The notes: generated from the sequence alone by a model not told the origin. Positions 37,650 to 46,005 are shown, counted from the first letter of the stretch. The stretch: DNA of 48,006 nt from CAWFLT01 sp963816795 (GCA_963816795.1 CAWFLT010000022.1:1-48006); one strand, 5' to 3'. Made by a program: numbers and translations.

Positions 37650-38360
37650 TCATCCGCGTCCGGTTGCGGCACATTTCCCGTCGCGGATGCTGAGCAGTAC
37701 CTGCATGCCGGCGTCCCGGGCGGCGCGAAGCTCCGCCGTCACGTCGGAGATGAAGAGCACTTCCCGAGGCGCGCAGTTCAAGCGTGCGGCGATCGTCGTG
37801 TAGCTCCCGGCGCTGACTTTTGCGCCGACGGCGGTGTCGAAGAAGCCGGAGAACAGCGGCGTGAGATCGCCGTCGCGCGTCGACTCGAACAGCCGGCGCT
37901 GCGCGAGGACGCTGCCGGACGAGTAGATGGCGACGGCGAGTCCGAGCGCGCGCCAGCGGCGGATCGCGGCGGGCACGTCGGGGAAGACCTGGCCGTGGAG
38001 CACGCCCGCCTGGTAGCCGGCTTCCCAGATCTGCCCCTGCAGCTCCTTGAGGCCCGGCGATTTGCGATCGCGATCCATGAGCCACGTCACGTACGGCACG
38101 AGCGCGTGGGCCGGGTCCGTGGCGTCAGCGTCGAGGGCGGGAGGATCCAGGCCGGCACGCAGATCTGCGTCGCGTTCTGCGATGAGCTGGCGGGTGATGT
38201 CAACGATCTCGGGGCGGCCGCGATGCGCGTCGAGGTAATCCGTCAACCGCTGTCGCGCGTACGGAAACAGCACCTCATGGACGAACGCGATCGGCGTCGT
38301 CGTTCCCTCGATGTCGAGGAGCACCGCGCCGAGACCGCGCTCGGCCAGCCGAATCGTCAC
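37650..38360 (-). CDS. mtnC: Acireductone synthase (enolase-phosphatase E1)
   Basis: 236 residues, HAD superfamily. Motif I is DIEGTTTPIAFVHEVLFPYA, diagnostic of MtnC; motif II is IYSSGSVLAQRRLF; the C-terminal acidic motif is FISDVTAELRAARDAGM. Converts 2,3-diketo-5-methylthiopentyl-1-phosphate to acireductone, with Mg2+. GTG start at 38360 overlaps the mtnD stop (ATGTGA). The last ten residues (GKCAATGRG) are unlike the family, so a small indel near 37690 is possible. Cytoplasmic. Confidence 0.93.
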   Translation of the reverse strand: MTIRLAERGLGAVLLDIEGTTTPIAFVHEVLFPYARQRLTDYLDAHRGRPEIVDITRQLIAERDADLRAGLDPPALDADATDPAHALVPYVTWLMDRDRKSPGLKELQGQIWEAGYQAGVLHGQVFPDVPAAIRRWRALGLAVAIYSSGSVLAQRRLFESTRDGDLTPLFSGFFDTAVGAKVSAGSYTTIAARLNCAPREVLFISDVTAELRAARDAGMQVLLSIRDGKCAATGRG

Positions 38361-38932
38361 ATGCCGGCGCCGGAGCGCGCGGCGGGCAGGTACGACGGCC
38401 CGAAGCAGACGGGCTGAAAGTCCTTGTCCACGCCGGTCTGCGTGTAGTGCGGCGTCCAGCCCGACGGATCCTGGAACAACCGGATCGCGCGAATCCGGCG
38501 ATCGACGCAGAGGTCGAACCAGTGATGCGTGCCGCGCGGCACGCGGATGAGATCGCCCTTCTCGACTTCGATGGCGAAGACCGGCCCGTTCTGCGGGTGA
38601 ATGTGGAACAGGCCGCGGCCTTCGATGATGAAGCGCACCTCGTCCTCGTCGTGCCAGTGCTCGGAGCTGAACTTGTTCAGCATCGCGTCGAGGTTGGGCG
38701 TGTGCGGGAAGACGTCGATCACGTCGGCCGTGACGTAGCCGCCGCGCGCCTTGAGCTCGTCGATCTTGTCTTTGTACGCGGCGAGCACCTGATCGGCCGT
38801 GGCGTCGGGGCCGATCGGGACGGAAGGCTCCGTCGGCTCGTACTCGATGCCGTGCGGCGCCAGAAACGCGCGGACGTTGTCAGCGCCCGTAATCGTGCGG
38901 TTTTCCTGCGGGATATTGACCTGGGCCATCAT
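38357..38932 (-). CDS. mtnD: Acireductone dioxygenase
   Basis: About 190 residues, cupin fold. Metal ligands are seen in EHWHDEDEVRFIIEGRGLFH (H-x-H-x4-E) and GTHHWFDL. Ends DPSGWTPHY and FGPSYLPAARSG. Two adjacent ATGs (38932 and 38929); GGAGGT just upstream spaces better to 38929, while 38932 forms an ATGA overlap with the mtnB stop. With Fe2+ it gives the methionine precursor 4-methylthio-2-oxobutanoate; with Ni2+ it makes an off-pathway product. Middle gene of a tight mtnB-mtnD-mtnC operon. Confidence 0.95.
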   Translation of the reverse strand: MMAQVNIPQENRTITGADNVRAFLAPHGIEYEPTEPSVPIGPDATADQVLAAYKDKIDELKARGGYVTADVIDVFPHTPNLDAMLNKFSSEHWHDEDEVRFIIEGRGLFHIHPQNGPVFAIEVEKGDLIRVPRGTHHWFDLCVDRRIRAIRLFQDPSGWTPHYTQTGVDKDFQPVCFGPSYLPAARSGAGM

Positions 38933-39552
38933 GACCTCCCGGACGTTCGACCGATGGTCTCGAACAGAAACTCCAGAATCTCGACGTGCCGCTCCGCGTC
39001 GGCCAGCGTGCGGCCCCACGTGTACAACCCGTGCCGGCACAGCAGAAACGCGTGCGCCTCGGGCTCGGCACGCAACACCTGCCGGACCTCCCCGGAGAGC
39101 CGGCGCATGTCCTGATCGTTCGCGACGATCGGGAGGCGCTCGGTGTGCTCGTGCGTGCGAACGCCGTCGAGGCCCTTCAGCATCTCGTAGCCGCTGATGG
39201 CCAGCGCGCCGTGCGCCGCGTGGAGGTCTGAAAGTATCGTGCTCCAAACCGAGTGCGTGTGCAAGACGGCGCCGGCGCCGCGTTCGCGGACGATCTCGAG
39301 GTGCAGGAGCGTCTCTGCCGACGGCCCGCCGGGCGCCTCGCCGACGTTGCGGCCCTCGTCATCGATCTCGAGGAACGTGGCCGGCTCCAGCATTCCCTTG
39401 TGCGCGCCGCTCGGCGTGATCGCCAGCCGCAACGGTTCGCGCGCGATCACCGCGCTGAAATTCCCGCTCGTGCCCATGACCCACCCGCGCGTGTAAAAGC
39501 GACGGCCGATCTCGGTCAGGTGCTGCGACGCGGTGACGAAAGACAGGGCCAC
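38929..39552 (-). CDS. mtnB: Methylthioribulose-1-phosphate dehydratase
   Basis: About 207 residues from GTG 39552 (ALSFVTASQHLTEIGRRFYTRGW); an upstream TTG at 39576 would add eight residues. Class II aldolase/adducin fold: GTSGNFSAVI, PSAETLLHLEIVRERGA, the zinc-binding HTHSVWS pair, ISGYEMLKGLDGV, and a third His in LCRHGLYTWG. First step of the lower methionine salvage pathway that recycles 5'-methylthioadenosine. Overlaps mtnD by 4 bp. mtnA/mtnK and mtnN are not in this window. Confidence 0.93.
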   Translation of the reverse strand: MALSFVTASQHLTEIGRRFYTRGWVMGTSGNFSAVIAREPLRLAITPSGAHKGMLEPATFLEIDDEGRNVGEAPGGPSAETLLHLEIVRERGAGAVLHTHSVWSTILSDLHAAHGALAISGYEMLKGLDGVRTHEHTERLPIVANDQDMRRLSGEVRQVLRAEPEAHAFLLCRHGLYTWGRTLADAERHVEILEFLFETIGRTSGRS

Positions 39553-39818
39553 GATGCGGACATGGTACGAGCACAACCCAAAAACCTCAACGGATCACGC
39601 TGCAACACAGACCCAAAAGCTCAACGTGAAGGTCGTGAAGAAGAGCAACTTCTGGATTTGCTGGCCGCGTCAACAGGCGTCAGGGCTTCTGACCACGCTA
39701 CGGCGGGTCCGAGTGCGAAGCACGTGAAGCGGGTCCCGCTGCATTCTTCGTCTCACGCTTGTCGCGGGAACGGCGGGCATCCTCGGTACGCGCGGCACCT
39801 GCCGTACCTGTCGTCGTG

Positions 39819-39843
39819 TCGGAAAACGACCCCCGAGGTCGTT
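39819..39843 (-). terminator. Intrinsic terminator AACGACC-TCGGG-GGTCGTT-TT
   Basis: On the minus strand a perfect 7-bp stem with TCGGG loop starts one base after the TonB-family stop (39845-39847) and runs into TTTTCC. Same core as the terminator at 28891. Confidence 0.7.
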
Positions 39844-39844
39844 C

Positions 39845-40489
39845 TCAACTGAGCGTGAAGTTCACCGTGACGGTCATCACGACTTCGACCGGCACGTCCT
39901 TCAGCAAGGTCGGCGTGAACTCCCACTGGCGAACCGCAGTGATCGCCGCCTCATCGAGCACCGGGACCGAGCGCAAGATCCTCGCATCGCGGACAGTCCC
40001 GTCTTTCGCGATGATCGCCTCGATGATGACGATCCCCTGGATCTTCGCGGCTTGCGCCTCGATCGGGTAGACCGGCGGAACGTTCTTGAGCTTCTTCGGT
40101 TCTTTGATGTCACCACCGATGCGGAGTGGGGCCTCAATACCGGGGCCGAGCAATTCGCGCCGCTGCGACGAGGTCGTCGTACCGCCGGCGACGCCAGCCG
40201 GCAGGCCCCCGACAAAGCCGCCGGAGACGCCCGCCGCTGCCTGCGGCGGAATCGGGGCAATCCGCGCGCGTCGCAGCACGCCCATGGCCTGAGTCAGCAT
40301 CTGCTCGGCGTCATCGAACCGCCGCGCGTTCGTGTAGAGCTTGACCAGCTCGAGGTAGTTCGCAATCTCAGACGGTTGCGCGCTGAGCCGCTGCAGCAGT
40401 TCCGTCTCGCCCAGCGTCTGCGCGACCGGCGACGACTGCGTGGCCAACGACAATACGACGACTCCAAGAAGGGTGAGGGCTCGTCTCAT
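39845..40489 (-). CDS. TonB-family energy-transducer-like protein
   Basis: About 214 residues from the ATG at 40489, chosen because GAGGTGG lies just upstream; the frame continues to 40531 without a better start. N-terminal signal or anchor MRRALTLLGVVVLSLATQSS, a helical region resembling tetratricopeptide repeats (LLQRLSAQPSEIANYLELVK, TNARRFDDAEQMLTQAMG), a Gly-rich linker, and a C-terminal TonB domain: PPVYPIEAQAAKIQGIVIIE, DGTVRDARILRSVPVLDEAA and AVRQWEFTPTLL. It lacks the long Pro-rich spanner of classical TonB, so it may act in the periplasm without coupling to ExbBD. Flanked upstream by the four-helix-bundle remnant locus. Confidence 0.85.
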   Translation of the reverse strand: MRRALTLLGVVVLSLATQSSPVAQTLGETELLQRLSAQPSEIANYLELVKLYTNARRFDDAEQMLTQAMGVLRRARIAPIPPQAAAGVSGGFVGGLPAGVAGGTTTSSQRRELLGPGIEAPLRIGGDIKEPKKLKNVPPVYPIEAQAAKIQGIVIIEAIIAKDGTVRDARILRSVPVLDEAAITAVRQWEFTPTLLKDVPVEVVMTVTVNFTLS

Positions 40490-40589
40490 AGCCACCTCTA
40501 CAGAGGCCCAGGGCCCAAGGCCCAGGGCCAACGGTAAGACACGGCAACCTGGGGGAACAAGCTATTAGACACCGAGGGACGGGGATGGT

Positions 40590-40692
40590 GGAAAGCGCGC
40601 GAAGGTGAAGCGCGCGGCGTGGAAAGCGCGTCGAAGGTACGGGCGTGGAAAAGCGCGCGAAGTCGGGGTATCGGAGCGCGCGAAGTACGAGC
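40590..40692 (+). repeat. 23-nt-family array, left flank of four-helix-bundle locus B (degenerate)
   Basis: GAAAGCGCGCGAAGGTGAAG, GCGCGGCGTGGAAAGCGCG, GAAGGTACGGGCGTGGAAAA and GCGCGCGAAGTACGAGCG. Period 20-26 nt; more eroded than locus A but with the same GCGCG(A)AAGTACG core and the same orientation relative to the four-helix-bundle sequence. Confidence 0.65.
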
Positions 40693-40693
40693 G

Positions 40694-40858
40694 ACGCCTG
40701 CCGCCATCGAGCTCGCCCACTTCCTCGCGTATGCGCTCGGCTCGATTGCGGAAGCCAGAACCGCGCCTGCGGAGCGCCATTTCCCCACGGCCGCGTGCCG
40801 GGCCGCGAAGGGCCTGGGCGGCAGCTGTCAGCTGGTCACGGCCAGCGGTTGTTCTTGA
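40694..40858 (+). pseudogene. Truncated four-helix-bundle gene
   Basis: Encodes IELAHFLAYALGSIAEARTA and a degraded continuation (LGGSCQLVTASG), which align with helices 3 and 4 of the protein at 17069-17521 (TEFANFLAYALGSIAEAKT; GRCRQITAS). Helices 1-2 with the NIAEG motif are absent: array sequence runs straight into helix 3. No start codon of its own; TGA at 40856. Confidence 0.75.
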
Positions 40859-40924
40859 GCCCGTCGCGCGGACAAAGGGCGTACCGGCGGCCAAGGACGT
40901 CCCGCCCGCGCCGCCGGAGCTGCC

Positions 40925-41095
40925 GTGCGGGTACTTCGAGCGCCTCCACGCCGTACTTCAAGCGCCCTTCACCCCGTACCTCCAGCGCCCTTCACCCCGT
41001 ACTTCGAGCGCCCTTCACTCCGTACTTCAAGCGCATTCCACGCCGTACTTCAAGCGCTCTCCACGCCGTACCTCCCGCGCTTTCCACTCCGTCCG
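40925..41095 (-). repeat. 23-nt repeat array, right flank of locus B (inverted)
   Basis: Seven units, plus-strand form CGCCGTACTTCAAGCGCCCTT and CACCCCGTACCTCCAGCGCC. On the minus strand it begins a few bases after the HerA-like gene stop at 41099 and runs in that gene's direction; relative to the four-helix-bundle remnant it is inverted with respect to the left array. Confidence 0.9.
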
Positions 41096-41098
41096 CCC

Positions 41099-42637
41099 CT
41101 ACCGTCTCTTCCCCCCAAACAGCGACCCCAGGACGCCCCGCATGAGCTCGCGGCCGAAGCCGGATCCGACGGACCGGGCGGCGCTCCGGGCGGCCGACTC
41201 GAGGATGCCTTCGCGTTTGCCGCCTCGCGGACCGACGGTACCGAAGAGGATGTCGGTGAGCGAGCCGCCAGGCGCCGGACCAGTGCCAGACGGACTGCTC
41301 GTCGTCCGCGGCGCCGGCGCCACCGGCGGGCTGTCGGGCTGGCGCTCGGAGGCGCGAGCCTGCAGCTTCTCGTACGCCGACTCGCGATCGACCGTCTGCT
41401 CGTAGTGCCCGCGGATCACCGACGCGCTGATGACGGCCTTGCGCTCCTCCGGCGTGAGCGGACCGATGCGCGACGCCGGCGGCTCGATCCACGCGCGCTC
41501 GACGATGCCTGGCGTCCCCTTCTCGTCGAGGAACGACACCAGCGCCTCGCCCACACTGAGCTCCGTGATGATCTGTTCGACATCGAGTGCGGGATTGCTC
41601 CGCAGCGTCTGCGCCGCGGTGCGGACGGCCTTCTGATCGCGCGGCGTGAAGGCGCGCAACGCGTGCTGCACGCGATTGCCAAGCTGCCCGAGCACGGTGT
41701 CGGGAATGTCGAGCGGATTCTGCGTGACGAAGTAGACGCCGACGCCCTTGGATCGAATCAGCCGGACGACCTGCTCGATCTTCTGAACCAGCGCGTCGGG
41801 CGCGTCGGTGAACAACAGATGGGCTTCGTCGAAGAAGAACACCATCCTGGGCTTCTCCGGATCGCCGACTTCCGGCAGCTGCTCGAACAGCTCCGACAGC
41901 ATCCACAGCAGGAACGTCGAATAGAGCGCGGGCGCCGTCATCAGCCGATCCGCGGCGATGATGTTGACGACGCCGCGGCCGTCGCTGCCGGTCTGCATCA
42001 GATCGTCGATGTCCAGCATCGGCTCGCCGAAGAATTGCTCTGCGCCCTGCGCCTCGAGCGCAAGCAGCCCGCGCTGGATCGCACCGACCGACGCCGCCGA
42101 GATGTTTCCGTATTTCGTCGTGAATTCCTTTGCGTGGTCGCCGACGGTCTGAAGCACCGCGCGCAGATCCTTCAGATCAAGCAGCAGCAATCCCGCCTCG
42201 TCGGCGATCTTGAAGACGATCGTGAGGACGCCGCGCTGTGTGTCGTTCAGGTTGAGGAGCCGCCCGAGAAGCAGCGGCCCCATGTCGGAAACGGTCGCGC
42301 GGACCGGATGCCCCGCCGCGCCGAACACGTCCCAGAACACGACCGGCGACGCGCGCCACACCGGTTCGCTCGCGCCGGTGCGCTTCAGCCGCTCGATCAA
42401 CTTCGGCGACGATGTCCCGGCGGCCGCGAGCCCGGCGAGGTCGCCCTTCACGTCCGCCATGAACGTCGGCACGCCAAGCCGCGAAAAACTCTCGGCGAGC
42501 ACCTGCAGCGTGACGGTCTTCCCGGTGCCGGTGGCGCCGGTGATCAGCCCATGCCGATTCGCCAGACCGGGACGCATCACGATCTCGGTACCGGACGAAG
42601 TGCGGGCAACGACGAACGGCTCAACCATGGGGAACAT
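41099..42637 (-). CDS. HerA-like ATPase, DUF853 family
   Basis: About 512 residues from the ATG at 42637 (MFPMVEPF); ATG 42628 is an alternative. Walker A GATGTGKTVTLQ near residue 35, Walker B VFFFDEAHLLF near 260, sensor region VYFVTQNPLDIPDTVLGQLG and the Arg-rich RVQHALRAFTPRDQKAV. MADVKGDLAGLAA is also typical. The C-terminal 100 residues are Pro/Ser-rich with RSVGSGFGRELMRGVLGSLF. The family is annotated as helicase HerA-like; no NurA partner is adjacent, so substrate is unknown. Stop at 41099 abuts a repeat array. Confidence 0.88.
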   Translation of the reverse strand: MFPMVEPFVVARTSSGTEIVMRPGLANRHGLITGATGTGKTVTLQVLAESFSRLGVPTFMADVKGDLAGLAAAGTSSPKLIERLKRTGASEPVWRASPVVFWDVFGAAGHPVRATVSDMGPLLLGRLLNLNDTQRGVLTIVFKIADEAGLLLLDLKDLRAVLQTVGDHAKEFTTKYGNISAASVGAIQRGLLALEAQGAEQFFGEPMLDIDDLMQTGSDGRGVVNIIAADRLMTAPALYSTFLLWMLSELFEQLPEVGDPEKPRMVFFFDEAHLLFTDAPDALVQKIEQVVRLIRSKGVGVYFVTQNPLDIPDTVLGQLGNRVQHALRAFTPRDQKAVRTAAQTLRSNPALDVEQIITELSVGEALVSFLDEKGTPGIVERAWIEPPASRIGPLTPEERKAVISASVIRGHYEQTVDRESAYEKLQARASERQPDSPPVAPAPRTTSSPSGTGPAPGGSLTDILFGTVGPRGGKREGILESAARSAARSVGSGFGRELMRGVLGSLFGGKRR

Positions 42638-42638
42638 C

Positions 42639-44147
42639 CTATTGGCGGATTTGAGATTTGGAGATTTGAGCACCTTGCAACGGATGGAGGCGGGCTTCAC
42701 CCGCCGCGCCCCTCGTACTTCCGGCGCCCTTCACTCCGTACTTCCCGCGCCCTTCACTCCGACTTCCCGCGCCCTTCACTCCCGTCGCCGCGAGCTCCTC
42801 GTACAGAATCGCCGAGGCGACGATGCCGTTGTGGAAATTGCCGAGATCGAGGCGCTCGTTCGGGGCGTGGGCGTTCTCGTCGGGGAGTCCGACACCAAAC
42901 AGCACCGCAGGCACGCCGAGCTCTTTCTGGAACGTCGACACCACCGGAATCGAGCCGCCCTCGCGGCAGAACACCGGCGGTTTGCCGAAGCCCTGCTCGA
43001 TCGCGCGGGCGGCGGCCTGGACGTAGGGGTTGTGATAGTCCGTGATCCACGGCTTGCCGCCGTGCATGCGCGTGATCTTCAGCTCGACCGTCTTCGGCGT
43101 GATCTTGCGCACGTAGTCTTCGAAGCGCTCGGCGATCGTGTCGGGATCCTGATCCGGCACGAGGCGCATGCTGACCTTCGCCATCGCGACGGCGGGAATC
43201 ACGGTCTTGGCGCCGTCGCCGGTGAAACCCGCGTTGAGGCCATTGACGTCGAACGTCGGACGCGCCCAGGCGCGCTCGAGCACCGTATACCCCGTCTCGC
43301 CGGAGAGCTTCGTCGCGCCGATGTCCTTGCGGTACTTCTTCTCGTTGAACGGCAGCTGCTTCCAGGCGTCGCGCTCTTCGTCCGAGAGCGGCCGCACCTC
43401 GTCGTAGAACCCGGGAATCTTGATGTGGCCGCCGCGATCCTTCATCTGTGCCAGCACGCCGGCCAGCACGTTGGCGGGATTGGCGACCGCGCCGCCGAAC
43501 ACGCCGGAGTGCAGGTCTGTGCTGGTGCCGCGCAGATCGATCTGGAAATAGAGCAGCCCGCGCAGCGAATAGCAGATCGACGGCACACCCCGGTCGAACA
43601 TCGCCGAGTCCGAGATCACCACGACGTCGGCGGCGAGATCGGCCTTGTGGTCGCGGATGAAGTCGTCGAGATGCGCCGACCCGACTTCTTCCTCGCCCTC
43701 GATGATCACCTTGATGTTGACGGGCAGTTTGCCGCCTTTCTTCAAGTGCGCCTCGATCGCTTTCAGGTGCATGAAGACCTGGCCCTTGTCGTCGGCGGCG
43801 CCGCGGGCGTAGATCTCGCCGTCGCGGACGGTGGCCTCGAACGGCGGCGATTCCCAGAGCTCGACCGGATCGACCGGCTGCACATCGTAGTGCCCGTAGA
43901 ACAACATCGTCGGCGCGCCCGGCGCGTGCAGCCACTCGCCGTACACGACGGGGTGCCCCGGTGTCTCGATCAGGCGGACGTTCTCGAGACCGACACGTCG
44001 CAGCTCGTCTGCGGTCCATTCGCCGCAGCGCCGGACGTCCGCGTGATGTCGTGGGAGCGCGCTTACCGAGGGGATCGCGAGGTAGCCCTTGAGCTCGTCG
44101 ATGTAGCGATCGCGGTTGGTGTGGATGAAATCGAGGATCGGGATCAT
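42639..44147 (-). CDS. M20-family metallodipeptidase, copy 1
   Basis: The enzyme proper covers residues 1 to about 455, and ILYEELA near 42790 is the normal end. ATG at 44147 with AAGGA upstream. Metal ligands: FYGHYDVQPVD (His, Asp), YARGAADDKGQV (bridging Asp), IEGEEEVGS (catalytic Glu plus ligand), VVISDSAMFD (Asp) and the final His in PDENAHAPNERL. Hydrolyses dipeptides, probably cytoplasmic. The last 45 or so codons (GVKGAGSRSEGRGKYG and on) are translated 23-nt array, so the original stop has been lost or displaced. Lies in the left arm of the large inverted repeat and is intact. Confidence 0.9.
   Translation of the reverse strand: MIPILDFIHTNRDRYIDELKGYLAIPSVSALPRHHADVRRCGEWTADELRRVGLENVRLIETPGHPVVYGEWLHAPGAPTMLFYGHYDVQPVDPVELWESPPFEATVRDGEIYARGAADDKGQVFMHLKAIEAHLKKGGKLPVNIKVIIEGEEEVGSAHLDDFIRDHKADLAADVVVISDSAMFDRGVPSICYSLRGLLYFQIDLRGTSTDLHSGVFGGAVANPANVLAGVLAQMKDRGGHIKIPGFYDEVRPLSDEERDAWKQLPFNEKKYRKDIGATKLSGETGYTVLERAWARPTFDVNGLNAGFTGDGAKTVIPAVAMAKVSMRLVPDQDPDTIAERFEDYVRKITPKTVELKITRMHGGKPWITDYHNPYVQAAARAIEQGFGKPPVFCREGGSIPVVSTFQKELGVPAVLFGVGLPDENAHAPNERLDLGNFHNGIVASAILYEELAATGVKGAGSRSEGRGKYGVKGAGSTRGAAGEARLHPLQGAQISKSQIRQ
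42700..42790 (-). repeat. 23-nt repeat array at the end of M20 copy 1
   Basis: Minus strand: GGGAGTGAAGGGCGCGGGAA, GTCGGAGTGAAGGGCGCGGG and GTACGGAGTGAAGGGCGCCGG, three or four clean units. It sits exactly where the inverted-repeat arm stops being comparable to the other arm (window end). The REP-like GGCGGGCTTCACCCGCC follows near 42690. Confidence 0.85.
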
Positions 44148-44317
44148 GAAATCCTTATGTTCGAAGACTTCCGGCAGGAGTCTGTCTTTCGAAATATTTA
44201 CACGGCTGCCACGCCAAAAGGGAGTGAGTTTCGTGACCAGTGTCGGACGACTTCGCTAAAATCCCGTGAAATTGAGACCGCGCCTGTGGCGAGTAAATTG
44301 CACACCGGTTTTGTGTG

Positions 44318-44716
44318 ATGGCTCGTCACGCCGGCGGGGAAGCCGTGGGACGTGTGCCGGACAACGGTCCAGGCCTGCGTCTTGTGTGCAATTCGAATCG
44401 AGCGCCGGCCGTGCCGGTTCCATTCCCTGAGGATCACGTCGCAGAATCGGGCGCCGAAGCGGACCGGCTGTTCACCGGGCTCGATGGTCGCGAAGTCACC
44501 GTGCGCAGCCGCCACTGGCGGATCGAAGTCTATAGCACGTGGGAACAGACGGACCGTCGCTGGGTCCAACTCGCGCTGCGCGGCGAAGACGGTTCGCCGG
44601 ACTACATGCTCACGCTCCGCCTGGCCGCGACCGACGGCGTTCGACACGCCGTGCTGACCCTCTCGTCGTGGCTCGCCAGCCCTGGCAAGTCGCGAGAGAT
44701 TCTACAAACCGCCTAG
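44318..44716 (+). CDS. Unknown 132-residue protein, left-arm copy
   Basis: ATG at 44318 (a GTG directly before it at 44315). Sequence highlights: RLVCNSNRAPAVPVPFPEDH, LFTGLDGREVTVRSRHWRIE, VYSTWEQTDRRWVQLALRGE and MLTLRLAATDGVRHAVLTLS. Predicted mixed alpha/beta with several amphipathic strands; no signal peptide or membrane segment. I do not recognise a family. It is divergent from M20 copy 1 (170 bp apart), followed by another small ORF, and preserved with only three changes in the right arm, which argues for a real gene. Confidence 0.6.
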   Translation: MARHAGGEAVGRVPDNGPGLRLVCNSNRAPAVPVPFPEDHVAESGAEADRLFTGLDGREVTVRSRHWRIEVYSTWEQTDRRWVQLALRGEDGSPDYMLTLRLAATDGVRHAVLTLSSWLASPGKSREILQTA

Positions 44717-44785
44717 AGCCTGTACTCGTTCTCCTGCAGCGAGTTACGTCCAGCCTCTCACTCTTCGGAGTACGTCCGCGAAGCC

Positions 44786-45124
44786 TTGGAACTCGGGACT
44801 AATGTCAGCCAAGGCGCAGACAAAATTCCGATTACCCGCGAAAACTTGTGGCAAATCCACTTCGAAATCAGGAACGCAAGTTGCGTGGTGTTCACGCCAG
44901 TGAACATCCGATTCACGTCGTCGCTGACGCCTGAAGACGAGAACATCGTCGCACTCGCCATCTTGAACGCAGTGACCGGTGTGCTCGACTTGCTCCCCAT
45001 CGCCTACACGATTCGAGTCGAGACCTCGGACTCGCAGGTGTACCAACACAGCGGCCCGGATCGGGCTCGGTTACAGGCGGGCCGCCCGGCCTCGCCGAAT
45101 CCGAATCCGACGCCGAAAGAGTAG
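44786..45124 (+). CDS. Unknown 112-residue protein, left-arm copy
   Basis: Starts with TTG at 44786 (LELGTNVSQGADKIP); no ATG or GTG in a better place, so the start is uncertain. Contains ENLWQIHFEIRNASCVVFTP, VNIRFTSSLTPEDENIVALA and NAVTGVLDLLPIAYTIRV, then a Pro/Asn-rich tail. A beta-strand-rich small protein of unknown function. Lower GC than neighbouring genes. The right-arm copy has only three conservative changes (T/S, E/D, P/S), suggesting selection on the protein. Confidence 0.55.
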   Translation: MELGTNVSQGADKIPITRENLWQIHFEIRNASCVVFTPVNIRFTSSLTPEDENIVALAILNAVTGVLDLLPIAYTIRVETSDSQVYQHSGPDRARLQAGRPASPNPNPTPKE

Positions 45125-45257
45125 GCTCTGCACATTTCGGCAAGTCGCCTACTTGGCGGTGAACTAAAGTCTGCCTAATAGGCGTCTTGATAGTATCGAT
45201 CGACGCCATTCTTTGCACTCGAGATGGCGTACTGTTCGCATGTCTGGGACGTGAACC

Positions 45258-45395
45258 ATGAGCCCAGCGCCCGCCATCAAGCCTGAACCTCGGGATCCGT
45301 CCGACGCCATAATCGTCCGGCCAACTCCGCTGACTGAAGTGGTCTCGCCAAGTCGGCGGGCTCAAGATGAGGCTTTGTCCGCCTTTTTAGTGCAA
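45258..45395 (+). pseudogene. 5' fragment of an unknown gene cut at the palindrome centre, left copy
   Basis: ATG at 45258 then MSPAPAIKPEPRDPSDAIIV, RPTPLTEVVSPSRRAQDEAL and about six more codons before the axis of symmetry. Beyond 45395 the frame only reads the antisense of its own beginning. The same 44 or so codons exist in the right arm with one change, so a gene was probably truncated when the inverted duplication formed. No family recognised. Confidence 0.45.
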
Positions 45396-45533
45396 CTTGC
45401 ACATAAAGGCGAGCAAGGCCTCATCTTGAGCCCGCCGACTTGGCGAGACCACTTCAGTCAGCGGGGTTGGCCGGACGATGATGGCGTCGGACGGATCCCG
45501 AGGTTCAGGCTTTACGGCGGGCGCTGGGCTCAT
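45396..45533 (-). pseudogene. 5' fragment of an unknown gene cut at the palindrome centre, right copy
   Basis: Mirror of the fragment at 45258-45395; start ATG at 45533. Reads MSPAPAVKPEPRDPSDAIIV then RPTPLTEVVSPSRRAQDEAL, and meets a stop shortly after the axis. Confidence 0.45.
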
Positions 45534-45666
45534 GGTTCACGTCCCAGACATGCGAACAGTACGCCATCTCAAGTGCAAAGAACGGCGTCGATCGATAATA
45601 TCAAGACACCTATTAGGCAGACTTTAGTTCACCGCCAAGCAGGCGACTTGCCGAAATGTGCAGAGC

Positions 45667-46005
45667 CTACTCTTTCGAAGTCGGATTCGGATTCGGCGAG
45701 GCCGGGCGGCCCGCCTGTAACCGCGCCCGATCCGGGCCGCTGTGTTGGTACACCTGCGAGTCCGAGGTGTCGACTCGAATCGTGTAGGCGATGGGGAGCA
45801 AGTCGAGCACACCGGTCACTGCGTTCAAGATGGCGAGTGCGACGATGTTCTCGTCTTCAGGCGTCAGCGACGATGTGAATCGGATGTTCACTGGCGTGAA
45901 CACCACGCAACTTGCGTTCCTGATTTCGAAGTGGATTTGCCACAAGTTTTCGCGGGAAATGGGAATTTTGTCTGCGCCCTGGCTGACATTAGTCCCAAGT
46001 TCCAA
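45667..46005 (-). CDS. Unknown 112-residue protein, right-arm copy
   Basis: Mirror copy of the ORF at 44786-45124, TTG start at 46005. An open frame continues upstream to 46251 in this arm only, because three bases of indel differ between the arms; the extension overlaps the other ORF antiframe and is not believed. Same hydrophobic NAVTGVLDLLPIAYTIRV segment. Confidence 0.55.
   Translation of the reverse strand: MELGTNVSQGADKIPISRENLWQIHFEIRNASCVVFTPVNIRFTSSLTPEDENIVALAILNAVTGVLDLLPIAYTIRVDTSDSQVYQHSGPDRARLQAGRPASPNPNPTSKE

Noticed and set aside
44318..45124. Toxin-antitoxin pair
   Set aside because: Sizes and order would fit, but neither protein shows a toxin fold or a DNA-binding antitoxin motif that I can recognise.
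45361..45430. Covalently closed hairpin telomere or replicated telomere junction
   Set aside because: A telomere hairpin would give identical arms; these arms differ by many substitutions and indels, and no protelomerase is visible.
45258..45878. 206-residue plus-strand frame across the palindrome centre
   Set aside because: After 45395 it only reads the antisense of its own first part and of the neighbouring ORF; an artefact of symmetry.
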